A DNA stretch of 64,000 nucleotides from Chloroflexi bacterium HGW-Chloroflexi-3 (GTDB lineage: Bacteria > Chloroflexota > Anaerolineae > Anaerolineales > Anaerolineaceae), in contig PHBX01000022.1 of the NCBI GenBank assembly GCA_002842045.1, positions 1 through 64,000 of the forward strand. Reading direction: 5' to 3'. The notes below the pieces were generated by a model. It saw only the letters and a program-made list of their open reading frames with translations. It made no database searches and was not told the origin of the DNA. Below, in pieces: positions 34,083 to 42,994 of the stretch (the first letter of the stretch is position 1; each line of letters begins with the position of its first letter). A program made the position numbers and the translations under genes.

Positions 34083-34389
34083 CCAGACTCTCATTAACCA
34101 GATCGTATTTGCCTGACCTTATGCAGGTCGGTTGATTTTCAGTGGAAAGAATATTTACACAATGATGAAACAACCTTATTGATACTTCATCATCGATAAA
34201 TTTTGATGTTTGTCATGTGATTTTTTTCCAAAAACATATTATCATTATCCTTGAAGACCGAACTCTTCATTTAATTTAATGTAATTTTGACGATTCTGGA
34301 TTATTATGAGAAAATATAGCAAAAAATTTCACAATTATCACAAATCGGGAAATCCTTGTAATTTATATCTTGAAAATATCAGGTGACAG
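34083..34389. other. intergenic region without a recognised gene
   Basis: 307 bases of AT-rich sequence between the transporter and the thioredoxin-fold gene. A small hairpin, GACCT at 34115-34119 with AGGTC at 34125-34129, lies 30 bases after the transporter stop but has no T-run. No clear promoter pair was found. Confidence 0.4.
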
Positions 34390-35808
34390 ATGCATAAACA
34401 TCATAAAACTTTACGTCTACTTGGCTGGATAACACTGACCATTCTGGCAATTGTCCTGCTTACATTTACCTCGCCCAAACCGGTTGCTGCCCAAGAAGGC
34501 AATCCGGTTGTAATCTATATGTTCTGGGGTGAGGGTTGCCCACATTGTGCAGCCGCAAAACCTTACTTTGAGGACCTGGCGAATAAAAATCCTGAAATAG
34601 AATTGCGCTTCTATGAAATCTACAATTCTGCAGAAAATCAGGAAAAATTTGCCAAAATGGCAGATGCATTTGGCTTTGAAGCCTGGGGAGTACCTACTAT
34701 TTTTATTGGAGATCACTATTGGGAAGGTTATTCAGAAACTCTACAGCCAGAGTTTGAGAGCGTTATCAACACCTGTATCGAGAATGGTTGTAAAGACGCC
34801 GGCGCTGGGATTATTGCTCCTGCCACAAACCAACCTTCCAATATCGATCCTGTAAACACCGAAGAGGAAATTGTCAAAAATCGCAAGATCAAGATTCCCT
34901 TGATTGGTGAAGTAGACTTAAATAATCAGCCGTTATTCATTGCCACTGTATTGATCGCCTTTGTCGATGGTGTCAATCCCTGTTCTATCTGGGTCCTCAC
35001 GATGCTGATTGCATTGACCCTGCATACCGGTTCTCGTAAACGGGTAGCCTTAATAGGCATGATCTTCATTACCATTACTGCATTGGTCTATGCTCTTTTC
35101 ATTGCTGGTTTATTCACATTCCTGACCTTCATCAGCTTTGTCACCTGGATCCAGGTGGTGGTTGCTTTGGTTGCGTTGGTGTTTGCTCTGGTCAACATAA
35201 AGGATTATTTCTGGTATAAAGAGGGTGTTTCCTTCACCATCAGCGATGAGAAGAAACCTGGTCTTTTCAAACGCATGCGCAAAGTGCTGGAAGCCAGTAA
35301 TTCCTTATGGGGAGTCATCAGTGCTACCGTTGTGCTGGCTGCTGGCGTTTCCCTGGTGGAATTTTCCTGCACGGCTGGATTCCCGGTATTATGGACGAAC
35401 ATGGTTTCTTCCCAGGGCGTATCAACCGGTGAATTTGTTCTTTTACTTTTGCTCTATATGCTTATTTATCAGATTGATGAGCTGGTGATTTTCTTTGTAG
35501 CCGTGTTTACTTTAAAAGCTTCCCGCATGGAAGAGAAACATGGTCGAATCCTCAAACTGATTGGCGGTACTCTCATGTTGACGTTGGCAGGTGTGATGAT
35601 TTTCAATCCCAACCTGTTGAATGATCTCAACAGCGCGCTGGTCATCTTCGCAGTTGCATTTGGCCTGACCGCTTTGCTCCTCCTGTTGCATCGCAAGATT
35701 CTACCTGCCTTTGGTATCTGGATTGGGACGGAAAAAGATCTCAAGAAAAAATCAAAAAAGAAGAGACTATCTCACGACAAACTCAAAAAAATGTCTCATA
35801 AAAAATAA
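34390..35808 (+). CDS. thioredoxin-fold domain fused to a DsbD/CcdA-like membrane domain
   Basis: A 472-residue protein. The N-terminus has a signal sequence (about 1-36, ending VAAQEG), then an extracytoplasmic thioredoxin-like domain with FWGEGCPHCAAAKPYF (C-P-H-C at about 54-57) and the cis-Pro segment GVPTIFIGDH. From about residue 180 there are roughly seven membrane segments with FVDGVNPCSIWVL and LVEFSCTAGFPVLW, each containing a cysteine where DsbD/CcdA proteins carry their redox pair. The domain order suggests electron transfer across the membrane to extracytoplasmic thiols, for example for cytochrome or cuproprotein maturation. A lysine-rich cytoplasmic tail ends the protein. Substrate is unknown. 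Confidence 0.75.
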   Translation: MHKHHKTLRLLGWITLTILAIVLLTFTSPKPVAAQEGNPVVIYMFWGEGCPHCAAAKPYFEDLANKNPEIELRFYEIYNSAENQEKFAKMADAFGFEAWGVPTIFIGDHYWEGYSETLQPEFESVINTCIENGCKDAGAGIIAPATNQPSNIDPVNTEEEIVKNRKIKIPLIGEVDLNNQPLFIATVLIAFVDGVNPCSIWVLTMLIALTLHTGSRKRVALIGMIFITITALVYALFIAGLFTFLTFISFVTWIQVVVALVALVFALVNIKDYFWYKEGVSFTISDEKKPGLFKRMRKVLEASNSLWGVISATVVLAAGVSLVEFSCTAGFPVLWTNMVSSQGVSTGEFVLLLLLYMLIYQIDELVIFFVAVFTLKASRMEEKHGRILKLIGGTLMLTLAGVMIFNPNLLNDLNSALVIFAVAFGLTALLLLLHRKILPAFGIWIGTEKDLKKKSKKKRLSHDKLKKMSHKK

Positions 35809-35818
35809 GCACTAAATT

Positions 35819-35850
35819 GAAGAAACCACCTGAATAATGGTGCTTTCTTC
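35819..35850 (+). terminator. hairpin after the thioredoxin-fold gene
   Basis: GAAGAAACCACC at 35819-35830 pairs with GGTGCTTTCTTC at 35839-35850 with one C-C mismatch. The right arm is T-rich but no separate T-run follows, so termination efficiency is uncertain. Confidence 0.45.
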
Positions 35851-36067
35851 GAAACTTTATTACCTGTCAGGGTTTTAACATACACATCTGCAGTGGTCAT
35901 GAGGGTCACTATGACGGCACGCTTTATCACGCATAAAGATGTGCCTCTGAACAACATAAATGTAGCCCATCGGTACCATGTGAATTGCTTTGGTATCGGC
36001 TAATATTTACCATGACCAACAGGTGAACGAAAACCTGGGGATTTACGTATCCTCAAAAAGGAAATTA

Positions 36068-36760
36068 ATGATCGAAAAATTAATGTATCGTTTTTCCCGC
36101 CCCGTTGTAAAAACATACACAAAATCCATGTTAAAAATGGATGTGCAATGGCATGAACCATTCCCGGCGGGAGCGAAAATCATAGTGGCGAACCACCCAA
36201 CCACTACCGATCCTTTCTTTGTAGCCTCATTAGCCAGCCACCAGGTATTCATTTTGATCAACGAATTACTTTTCAAAGTTCCCGTGTTGGGCGAATATTT
36301 ACGGCGTTCGGGACATATCCCGGTTGTCGCCGGAAATGGCAAAGCCGCCATGGATGAAGCCTTAGTACGCCTGGCAAAAGGTGATACCATCATCGTCTTT
36401 CCAGAAGGAGCACTCAGCCCGGTAGAAGGTGGTTTTTGCGAACCCCGTACCGGAGCTGCCCGACTGGCATTGATGAGTGGTGCACCTGTAATACCAGTGG
36501 GAATCCACCTGCCTTTAGAACGCGTCCATTTCATCAAGAGTATGGTGGAAGGAAAAGTGGAAATTGGCCGCTGGTATACACATGGTCCATACAACATGAC
36601 AATCGGACGCCCATTGGTATTCCATGGAAACGTAGAGAATCATGCTTATGTGCGCCAGGTATCCAAAGCGATCATGCATCATATCATTGAAATGGCTCAC
36701 CAGAGTCGTGGAAGAATGCAGCAAGGTCCAACCGCAATGCCATTGCCGGAACTTTATTAG
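36068..36760 (+). CDS. lysophospholipid/glycerol-3-phosphate acyltransferase, PlsC-like
   Basis: A protein of about 230 residues of the PlsC acyltransferase family, which adds acyl chains to lysophosphatidate or related glycerolipids at the membrane. It has the catalytic NHPTTTDPF with N42, H43 and D48, the PVLGEYLRRSG block, and FPEGALSP for substrate binding. The frame is open upstream to 35990, but the extra 26 residues are not family-like. ATG at 36068 (MIEKLMYRFSRP) is preceded by AAAGGAAA and gives a normal length. Followed after 26 bases by a DegV protein, a fatty-acid-binding family, so both may serve lipid metabolism. Confidence 0.82.
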   Translation: MIEKLMYRFSRPVVKTYTKSMLKMDVQWHEPFPAGAKIIVANHPTTTDPFFVASLASHQVFILINELLFKVPVLGEYLRRSGHIPVVAGNGKAAMDEALVRLAKGDTIIVFPEGALSPVEGGFCEPRTGAARLALMSGAPVIPVGIHLPLERVHFIKSMVEGKVEIGRWYTHGPYNMTIGRPLVFHGNVENHAYVRQVSKAIMHHIIEMAHQSRGRMQQGPTAMPLPELY

Positions 36761-36786
36761 TTCAACTTGAAGGGAAACAAGAGAAT

Positions 36787-37647
36787 ATGAAAATTGTTAC
36801 GGATAGTGGCATGGACTCTGCTCCTGGCCAGCTGGATGGATTTGACATCGTTCAAGTTCCACTCAAATTAGAGTTAGATGGCAAAACCTACTTAAGTGGT
36901 GTGGATATTCAACCTGAAGAATTTTACGAACTACTCCTCACCACACCAAGTTTACCAATCACTTCATTGCCTTCTCCCGGTGAATTTGCGGATGTATTTC
37001 GGAAATATGCTGCTGAAGGACCCATTATTATGGTCCATATTTCATCAGGATTGAGCAATACGTACCAATCTGCTCATTCAGGTTCAGATCTGGTGCCAGA
37101 AGCAGAAGTTCACTTCATCGACACATTGACCCTCTCTGGCGCAGAAGGGTGGCAGGTAGAAGCTGCTGCTCACGGTGTAAAAGCAGGTTGGTCAGTGGAA
37201 AAAATTAAAGAACTCGTCAAGAAAGTACGCGACGCATCAGAAACCATTTACACCTTACCGGATTTGCGCTACTTAATTCATGGCGGCCGCATCAGCCACA
37301 TGAAAGGTCTGCTCGCTTCAGTATTAGGCATCAAACCTTTGATTGGTGTCAGTAAAACAGATGGCAAATACTACGAACGTGGAAAAAGCCCAACCTTCAA
37401 TCGGGCATTGGAAAGTATTGCCAAAACTATCACCAAAGACATCCCGGAAGGCACAAAAATCAGAGCACAAATTGCACATACAGCCAATCCGGAAGGTGCG
37501 GAAAAATTGCGTGAAGCCATGGATAAACGTTTTGATTGCCATTGGCTGCCCAATTCCACTGTAGCCCCCGTACTGGGAGCGCACACCGGTCGCGGTTTGG
37601 TTGGCGTGATTTATGCCCGCATGGATCAATATCCTGCCCTGCCCTAA
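36787..37647 (+). CDS. DegV-family fatty-acid-binding protein
   Basis: A 286-residue DegV-type protein. These bind a fatty acid between two domains and, as FakB, present it to the kinase FakA. Family features are the N-terminal KIVTDSGMD, TSLPSPGEF, VHISSGLSNTYQSA (the conserved SSGLSGTYQ region) and IHGGRISHMKGLLASVLGIKP. The length is normal. No fakA gene is nearby. It is co-directional with the acyltransferase upstream, giving a likely small lipid operon closed by the terminator at 37677-37703. Confidence 0.85.
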   Translation: MKIVTDSGMDSAPGQLDGFDIVQVPLKLELDGKTYLSGVDIQPEEFYELLLTTPSLPITSLPSPGEFADVFRKYAAEGPIIMVHISSGLSNTYQSAHSGSDLVPEAEVHFIDTLTLSGAEGWQVEAAAHGVKAGWSVEKIKELVKKVRDASETIYTLPDLRYLIHGGRISHMKGLLASVLGIKPLIGVSKTDGKYYERGKSPTFNRALESIAKTITKDIPEGTKIRAQIAHTANPEGAEKLREAMDKRFDCHWLPNSTVAPVLGAHTGRGLVGVIYARMDQYPALP

Positions 37648-37676
37648 ATAAATTTTCCTTCACTCATCCAACTAAT

Positions 37677-37703
37677 AAAACCCGCACGTTGATCGGGGTT
37701 TTT
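37677..37703 (+). terminator. terminator after the DegV gene
   Basis: AAAACCCG at 37677-37684 pairs with CGGG at 37694-37697 and, past one bulged G, with the T-run at 37699-37703. A short but plausible intrinsic terminator. Confidence 0.55.
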
Positions 37704-37738
37704 AGCATACCTCCGATCATACAAAAAGGAGAGAAACC

Positions 37739-39211
37739 ATGAATGTATTGTTGATTTACCCGGAATTTCCAGATACTTTTTGGAGTTTTAGGCACGCTTT
37801 AAAATTCATCGACAAAAAAGCAGGCAATCCGCCTTTAGGATTGATTACCATCGCCGCAATGCTTCCAGAAAATTGGCAAAAACGGCTTGTTGATCTCAAC
37901 ATTGAACCTTTGACCGAGGATGCAATCTCCTGGGCTGATATGGTGATGGTTTCTGCTATGGTGGTGCAACGCGAATCCACTCACCAGGTAATTGCACGTT
38001 GTAAAGAAGCCGGAAAGACCGTGATCGCAGGCGGACCCATTTTCACAGGTGAATATGAAGACTTTCCACTGGTGGATCATTTTATTCTCAATGAAGGTGA
38101 AATTACTTTACCATTGTTCCTTAACGATTGGATGCAAGGTACACCCCAACGGATTTATGAGACCAGTGAATTTGCTGATATGAGTACCACCCCAGCGCCC
38201 ATGTGGGAGCTGCTGAACCTGAAGGAATACGCCACCATGTGTCTGCAATTCTCGCGTGGTTGCCCATTTGATTGTGAATTCTGCAATGTCACTGCCTTGT
38301 TGGGACATCGTCCACGCACCAAAAGTGCACAACAATTGATAACCGAGTTGGATAACCTCTATGCTTTGGGTTGGCGTGATGCGATTTTTCTGGTGGATGA
38401 TAATTTTATCGGTAATAAGAAAATCATCAAACAGGACTTGCTGCCTGCCTTGATTGAATGGCGAAAAGGTAAAAACGGGATACCTTTTAACACCGAGGCA
38501 TCCATCAACCTGGCAGATGATACAGAACTAATGGATTTAATGGCAAAAGCCGGGTTCAATACAGTGTTTATTGGCATCGAAACACCCAACGATGAAAGTC
38601 TGATCGAGTGCAACAAAAAACAGAATCGAAACCGGAATCTGGTAGAAAGTGTCAAAATCATCCAGCGCGCTGGAATGATGGTGCAGGGTGGTTTCATTGT
38701 TGGCTTTGATTCCGATACAGAAACAATCTTCGAACAACAAGCGAGTTTTATCAGCAAAGCCGGCATCACCACCGCTATGATTGGGTTATTGCAGGCGCCA
38801 TCTGGCACACGCCTGTATAAACGCTTGCTGGGTGAAGGGCGATTGTTGGGCGAGATGACCGGCGATAATGCTGATGGATCGACCAATATTATTCCTCACC
38901 TCGATATTCAGCTCTTGAAATCAGGTTACAGCAAACTGGTCAAGCAGTTATACCATCCCAAAGAATATTATCAGCGCTGTCTGATGCTTTTGAAAACGAT
39001 TAAGACACCCGAGATCCGCAGAGGAATTGACCTGAGCTACATGCGTGCATTCTTCCGCTCCATTTATTTGCTTGGGTTCAAAGGAGTGGAAAGGCTGGAA
39101 TACTGGAAATTATTCTTCTGGACATTGATATATAAGCCAAAACTATTTCCACAAGCAATCACGTTGGCAATTTATGGCTATCATTTTCGGATATTGGCAA
39201 ACCGAATTTGA
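37739..39211 (+). CDS. B12-binding-domain radical SAM protein (DUF4070, HpnP-like)
   Basis: A 490-residue radical SAM enzyme. An N-terminal cobalamin-binding-like domain (YPEFPDTFWSFRHALKFI, PPLGLITIAAMLP, MVSAMVVQRESTHQVI) leads to the iron-sulfur motif SRGCPFDCEFCNV (C-x3-C-x2-C) near 175, then DDNFIGNKK and FIGIETPNDESL. The C-terminal region (YHPKEYYQRC and onward) corresponds to DUF4070. Homologues include the hopanoid C-2 methylase HpnP and other uncharacterised B12-dependent proteins. No hopanoid cyclase gene is present in the window, so the product is unknown. It has an AGGAG-type site about 7 bases upstream and ends convergently with the next gene. Confidence 0.7.
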   Translation: MNVLLIYPEFPDTFWSFRHALKFIDKKAGNPPLGLITIAAMLPENWQKRLVDLNIEPLTEDAISWADMVMVSAMVVQRESTHQVIARCKEAGKTVIAGGPIFTGEYEDFPLVDHFILNEGEITLPLFLNDWMQGTPQRIYETSEFADMSTTPAPMWELLNLKEYATMCLQFSRGCPFDCEFCNVTALLGHRPRTKSAQQLITELDNLYALGWRDAIFLVDDNFIGNKKIIKQDLLPALIEWRKGKNGIPFNTEASINLADDTELMDLMAKAGFNTVFIGIETPNDESLIECNKKQNRNRNLVESVKIIQRAGMMVQGGFIVGFDSDTETIFEQQASFISKAGITTAMIGLLQAPSGTRLYKRLLGEGRLLGEMTGDNADGSTNIIPHLDIQLLKSGYSKLVKQLYHPKEYYQRCLMLLKTIKTPEIRRGIDLSYMRAFFRSIYLLGFKGVERLEYWKLFFWTLIYKPKLFPQAITLAIYGYHFRILANRI

Positions 39212-39212
39212 G

Positions 39213-39983
39213 TTACAGTTTCAGTAAATCTTTCTTCAATAATTCCAATTGCCCAGGTTTATCCACATCCATGGCAATTTCTGCGTAGGGGCTGGGTAAA
39301 ACCAGCCCATCCACTTTCAGACGTTTGCACACACGTTTTTCTGTTTGCGCGAGCGTGATTGCCCGAAAAAGGATCAATAACAGGGTGTCGAAACCCAACA
39401 AAGAGGCTTGTTTGAGGGCATTTTTGCGTGCATCAATCAGCTTGCGGTATAACGGTTTGTCATAATTTATCTTGGTCAGGTCAATGGCATTGATATCACC
39501 CCCACAAATTGCCATATCTTTAAGCGGTATATACGTGCGTTTGGATTCAGGGAATCGTTTCTCCATGACGGGACGTGTAACCACTGTGTAAATTAATGCC
39601 TTCTGGGAATTAATCGCTTTCTCACTGACCCAATCAATCAATTCAGGAGTTACAGCCGGGACATCAGAAGCAACGATCAATGCGTATTGGCTGGGTTCAG
39701 GAAAAGAGAGCAATTTATTTACGCCGGCTATGATATTCTCGACCATACTGCCCTGATCCTCAATTCGTACGAGATCTCGTGGATATTTCACGGTATATTC
39801 ATCCGCGAGACCAATCAAGACCACGCGATCAATCGTTTCCGCAGCTGCCAACGCATCCAGCACCCACTGAACCATAGGTTTATCACCGATCGGAATGAGT
39901 GCTTTCGGAAGACCTTTCGAATAAGCATACAATGGATCATCCAGAGTAGGGATGCCTCCAGCAGTTAAGATCACATCCATCAT
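39213..39983 (-). CDS. MobA-like nucleotidyltransferase
   Basis: A 256-residue protein with a nucleotidyltransferase fold at the N-terminus: MDVILTAGGIPTLDD, SKGLPKALIPIGDKPMVQWV (glycine-rich loop and conserved Lys), and ALIVASDVPAVTPELIDW, where the Asp of SDVP is expected to bind metal. This is the NTP_transferase/MobA-like class, used for activating cofactors or sugars with a nucleotide. The C-terminal 80 residues are not diagnostic. Its ATG shares one base with the stop of the upstream gene (TAATG), so the two are translationally coupled and probably work together. The substrate is unknown. Confidence 0.65.
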   Translation of the reverse strand: MMDVILTAGGIPTLDDPLYAYSKGLPKALIPIGDKPMVQWVLDALAAAETIDRVVLIGLADEYTVKYPRDLVRIEDQGSMVENIIAGVNKLLSFPEPSQYALIVASDVPAVTPELIDWVSEKAINSQKALIYTVVTRPVMEKRFPESKRTYIPLKDMAICGGDINAIDLTKINYDKPLYRKLIDARKNALKQASLLGFDTLLLILFRAITLAQTEKRVCKRLKVDGLVLPSPYAEIAMDVDKPGQLELLKKDLLKL

Positions 39984-40894
39984 TACAATTCCTGTACCTG
40001 GGGAGAAAGATTGAGTTCCTGAATGGCTGCTTCCATTCGTTCAAAGTGAGTCTTCGATGGATACTTAACAGCTTCGGTATAACCTTTTGCGGTGACGATC
40101 CCAGCTTCCATCATATTAGTGCCGAAGGAACGACCGTCCAGCATCGGGGTGGTTGTTACCAATAAACGCACCCCGGCCTGCTTGAAAATTTCACGATCCT
40201 TTGGTGTGGTAGTATTGGTCACAATAATCTTGCCATCCATCCGCTCAGGCATATATTTCGTAATGTAGTGGCAGTCCCCGGAGATGACTGTTGCCCATTC
40301 AAAGTATTTCGTAAATTTCGGCGTTCGCACCTCTTGCTTCTCACCAATCGGGTAGAGCCAGCTGAAAGGCATATGTGCGATTAACGGTACCAGCAATTTA
40401 GCCAGTCGTTTCAATCCGGCATCATCATGGACTGGAATTGAAATACCCAGCCCAAACATTAAATCACCGAAAATGGATTCATATCCCAAATTCATGAAAC
40501 CACTCGATAGACCATATCGATCGACCCCGCTCATTTGAAAAACTCGTTTGGGTTGCCCCTGCAAATAAGGCTCCACCACCGCTGCAGCTTTGCGCTCCAG
40601 GGTGCTTTTCAGTCCGGTGCCATCCACCACCGGTGTAATCTTCACATCCCGAACCAGTGGTTTTACACTTTCCATTTCATACCATTTCTGGTCCACCAGA
40701 AATCCTAATAAGGCTCCACCCATTCCCAGGGCTCCTACTTTGCCATCCAGGTCGCGATACATCTGAGCGGCTGCCTTCATATCCCCATCGGTGCCGATAC
40801 GTTCTAACTGAATGGTTTTGCCAAAAAGCTCTAATTCGACTGCTTTGTCTCTTGTTGCTGAACCGATACTTACACTGACTGCGCGTTGATTCAT
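39983..40894 (-). CDS. conserved protein of unassigned function, coupled to the nucleotidyltransferase
   Basis: A protein of about 303 residues. It contains a glycine-rich segment KVGALGMGGALLGFLV (near 50-65), a conserved QMSGVDRYGLSSGFMNLGYE and GDCHYITKYMPERMDGKIIV, and a last domain with TNTTTPKDREIF and LDGRSFGTNMMEAG. I recall similar proteins being labelled quinate 5-dehydrogenase in automated annotation, but I see no convincing shikimate dehydrogenase motifs and do not adopt that name. ATG at 40894 is chosen over 40936 because GAGGAG lies 7 to 8 bases upstream. No signal sequence or membrane segment is evident. Confidence 0.6.
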   Translation of the reverse strand: MNQRAVSVSIGSATRDKAVELELFGKTIQLERIGTDGDMKAAAQMYRDLDGKVGALGMGGALLGFLVDQKWYEMESVKPLVRDVKITPVVDGTGLKSTLERKAAAVVEPYLQGQPKRVFQMSGVDRYGLSSGFMNLGYESIFGDLMFGLGISIPVHDDAGLKRLAKLLVPLIAHMPFSWLYPIGEKQEVRTPKFTKYFEWATVISGDCHYITKYMPERMDGKIIVTNTTTPKDREIFKQAGVRLLVTTTPMLDGRSFGTNMMEAGIVTAKGYTEAVKYPSKTHFERMEAAIQELNLSPQVQEL

Positions 40895-41060
40895 GGGTTT
40901 TCTCCTCAGTAAATTTATTAAAACAGTATACTTCAAAAAAATCTACCGGTAATCAATTTGATAATATGAAATTTATACCTGACTTTAAAATCTTTATTAT
41001 TCTTTTTTCTAATTCATATTTAATCTGATTTTCATCAATCTATCATTTTCAAGTGGTATT

Positions 41061-41100
41061 ATTCTATAGAATTTTATAGAAAAACATAGGAATACATAGA
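41061..41100 (+). promoter_or_regulatory. four helically phased 10-bp direct repeats before the MerR-like gene
   Basis: Four blocks of exactly 10 bases follow one another: each has an AT-rich half and then TATAGA (41065-41070), TATAGA (41075-41080), CATAGG (41085-41090) and CATAGA (41095-41100). They end 3 bases before the start codon at 41104. The period places each repeat on the same face of the helix, as for cooperative protein binding. TATTAT at 41057-41062 may be the -10 box, in which case the repeats cover the transcription start and the 5' leader. Confidence 0.55.
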
Positions 41101-41103
41101 AAT

Positions 41104-41733
41104 ATGATTGAAAATTCGGCCTGGTTTTCCATTTCTGAAGCAGCTAAATATTTAGGAGTTCACTTTACTACCCTTCGTCGTTGGAGTGATGATGGATTAA
41201 TTGAGTTCATTCGTACCCCGGGTGGTAAAAGAAAATACCACAAGGATATATTGGATGACTTTCTCAATCAATATAAACACTCAACGAAAATGAATTTGCA
41301 AATAGCCACATTACAGGAAGCTGCTATTCTCAGAACCAGAGAAACAATGCAAAAAGTGAAAATACCTGAGCAAGGATGGTACAACAAGCTCTCCATTGAA
41401 CAACGATCTGGCATGCGAGGTGCTGGAAATCGATTGGTTGCTTTAATGCTTCAATATAGCGCACGCGAACAAAATAACGAAGTATTTATTGAACAAGCCA
41501 AACACATCTCTAAACAATATGGAGAAATTTGTCATTCTTTGGAGTTGACAATTACCGAATGTATTCAAACTTTTTTATTATTCCGACAACCTATGCTCAA
41601 CTCTATTCATGAAACCGGATCATTGCAATCAACTAACGATGCAATTAATCAACAAATTTTTGAAAGAATGAACCATTTCCTGGATGAAGTTTTAGTAACA
41701 ATGGTGGATGAGTATAACAAACTTATCTCATAA
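41104..41733 (+). CDS. MerR/excisionase-type regulator at the head of the haem cluster
   Basis: A 209-residue protein. Residues 7-55 form a winged HTH of MerR/excisionase type: FSISEAAKYLGVHFTTLRRW and DGLIEFIRTPGGKRKYHKDI. The C-terminal 140 residues are helical, with NRLVALMLQYSAREQNNEVF and CHSLELTITECIQTFLLF; I do not recognise this domain as B12- or metal-binding of a known type. It contains histidines and two cysteines that could bind haem or metal, but that is conjecture. Its 3' end is 22 bases before the radical SAM gene, so it is likely the first gene of the haem operon and its local regulator. Only a weak AGGA lies upstream of the ATG. Confidence 0.65.
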   Translation: MIENSAWFSISEAAKYLGVHFTTLRRWSDDGLIEFIRTPGGKRKYHKDILDDFLNQYKHSTKMNLQIATLQEAAILRTRETMQKVKIPEQGWYNKLSIEQRSGMRGAGNRLVALMLQYSAREQNNEVFIEQAKHISKQYGEICHSLELTITECIQTFLLFRQPMLNSIHETGSLQSTNDAINQQIFERMNHFLDEVLVTMVDEYNKLIS

Positions 41734-41755
41734 TACTATCACCAAAGGTATAACT

Positions 41756-42949
41756 ATGAAATTAATTCGAAGACCAGCTTATGACTTAAGCCAAAGGCCT
41801 TTCATGGTCATTTGGGAAACCACACAGGCTTGCGACCTGGCGTGTAAGCATTGTCGTGCTGAATCACAACCCAACCACCATCCCAATATGCTCTCCTTTG
41901 AGGATGGAAAAAGGTTAATAGATCAGGTAGTGGATCTCGGCAAACCTCACCCATTATTTATTCTCACAGGTGGGGATCCTTTTAAACGGGAAGATATATT
42001 TGACCTGACTGCTTATGCTTCAGATCAGGGGTTACCGGTTGCATTATCACCTTCTGGCACCCCATTATTAAACCCTGAAAACTTAATCAAACTAAAAAAT
42101 GTTGGCACCAAGGCTATTTCTCTTAGCCTGGATGGCTCTACCCCTTTGATACATGATGCTTTTCGTGGTGTTAAAGGCTCATATGCTTGGACAGTCAATG
42201 GCTGGAAGTTAGCCAATCAACTGGGTTTAAAAGTTCAACTAAATACCTCTGTAACCCGCTACAATCTATTTGATCTTCCAGACATGTTTGCATTAGTTCA
42301 TAAATTAGGGGTTATGACCTGGAGTTTATTCTTCCTGGTACCGACTGGCAGGGGATTGGTTGAAGATGAAATAAAATCGGATGATTATGAAGCTGTATTA
42401 AATTTTCTATATGATGCATCAAAATATGTGCGCTTAAAAACCACTGAAGGACATCATTACAAACGTGTTGTTTTGCAGCGTTCTTATCTGGCTAGGAATA
42501 ATATACAACACAGCGATTATATGAATTTAAATGGAACTTATACCCGTTTACAGCAAGGCCTTGAGAGACATATTCAAAATGTGTTACCTGCTACCGAAGT
42601 ACCTGAAAAAATGCGCAGGGCGCCAATGCATGTAAATGCGGGCGATGGGTTTGTCTTCATTTCATTGCTGGGCGATGTTTTTCCATCCGGTTATTTGCCT
42701 GTCAGTGCTGGTAATGTCAAAAAAAAATCTTTGAAAGATATTTACCAACAGAGTGAACTGTTCTTGGCATTACGGGATAAGGACGCTCTAAAAGGTCGGT
42801 GTGGTAAGTGCGAATACCGTTTCGTCTGTGGTGGTTCTCGATCACGTGCTTTTGCAATGACCGGTGACTATCTGGCCGAAGAACCATTTTGCTCTTATGA
42901 GCCTGGTTCTTTTCCGTTTGAGGAAGCACTTCTTGAGATGGTCAACTGA
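41756..42949 (+). CDS. AhbD/NirJ-like radical SAM/SPASM protein (possible Fe-coproporphyrin decarboxylase)
   Basis: A protein of 397 residues. The radical SAM cluster ligands are C26, C30 and C33 (TTQACDLACKHC), followed by FILTGGDPFKREDIF. A SPASM domain binds further clusters (RCGKCEYRFVCGGSRSRAF plus a later EEPFCSYE). This architecture is shared with AhbD, which converts Fe-coproporphyrin III to haem without oxygen, and with NirJ and related TIGR04053-type proteins. Position directly before hemQ and hemH supports a haem role. ATG at 41756 is preferred to the earlier in-frame codon at 41708, because AAAGGT is correctly placed and the added residues overlap the previous gene. Other SPASM peptide-modifying roles remain possible. 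Confidence 0.65.
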   Translation: MKLIRRPAYDLSQRPFMVIWETTQACDLACKHCRAESQPNHHPNMLSFEDGKRLIDQVVDLGKPHPLFILTGGDPFKREDIFDLTAYASDQGLPVALSPSGTPLLNPENLIKLKNVGTKAISLSLDGSTPLIHDAFRGVKGSYAWTVNGWKLANQLGLKVQLNTSVTRYNLFDLPDMFALVHKLGVMTWSLFFLVPTGRGLVEDEIKSDDYEAVLNFLYDASKYVRLKTTEGHHYKRVVLQRSYLARNNIQHSDYMNLNGTYTRLQQGLERHIQNVLPATEVPEKMRRAPMHVNAGDGFVFISLLGDVFPSGYLPVSAGNVKKKSLKDIYQQSELFLALRDKDALKGRCGKCEYRFVCGGSRSRAFAMTGDYLAEEPFCSYEPGSFPFEEALLEMVN

Positions 42950-42994
42950 TTTGATGGAAATTTCAGCTAATTTTTTGCAAGGAGGAAAGGTAAT

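Noticed and set aside
39983..40894. Quinate/shikimate dehydrogenase name for the gene at 39983-40894
   Set aside because: Only a vague recollection of automated labels supports it. The catalytic Lys-Asp pattern and NADP motif of that family are not visible.
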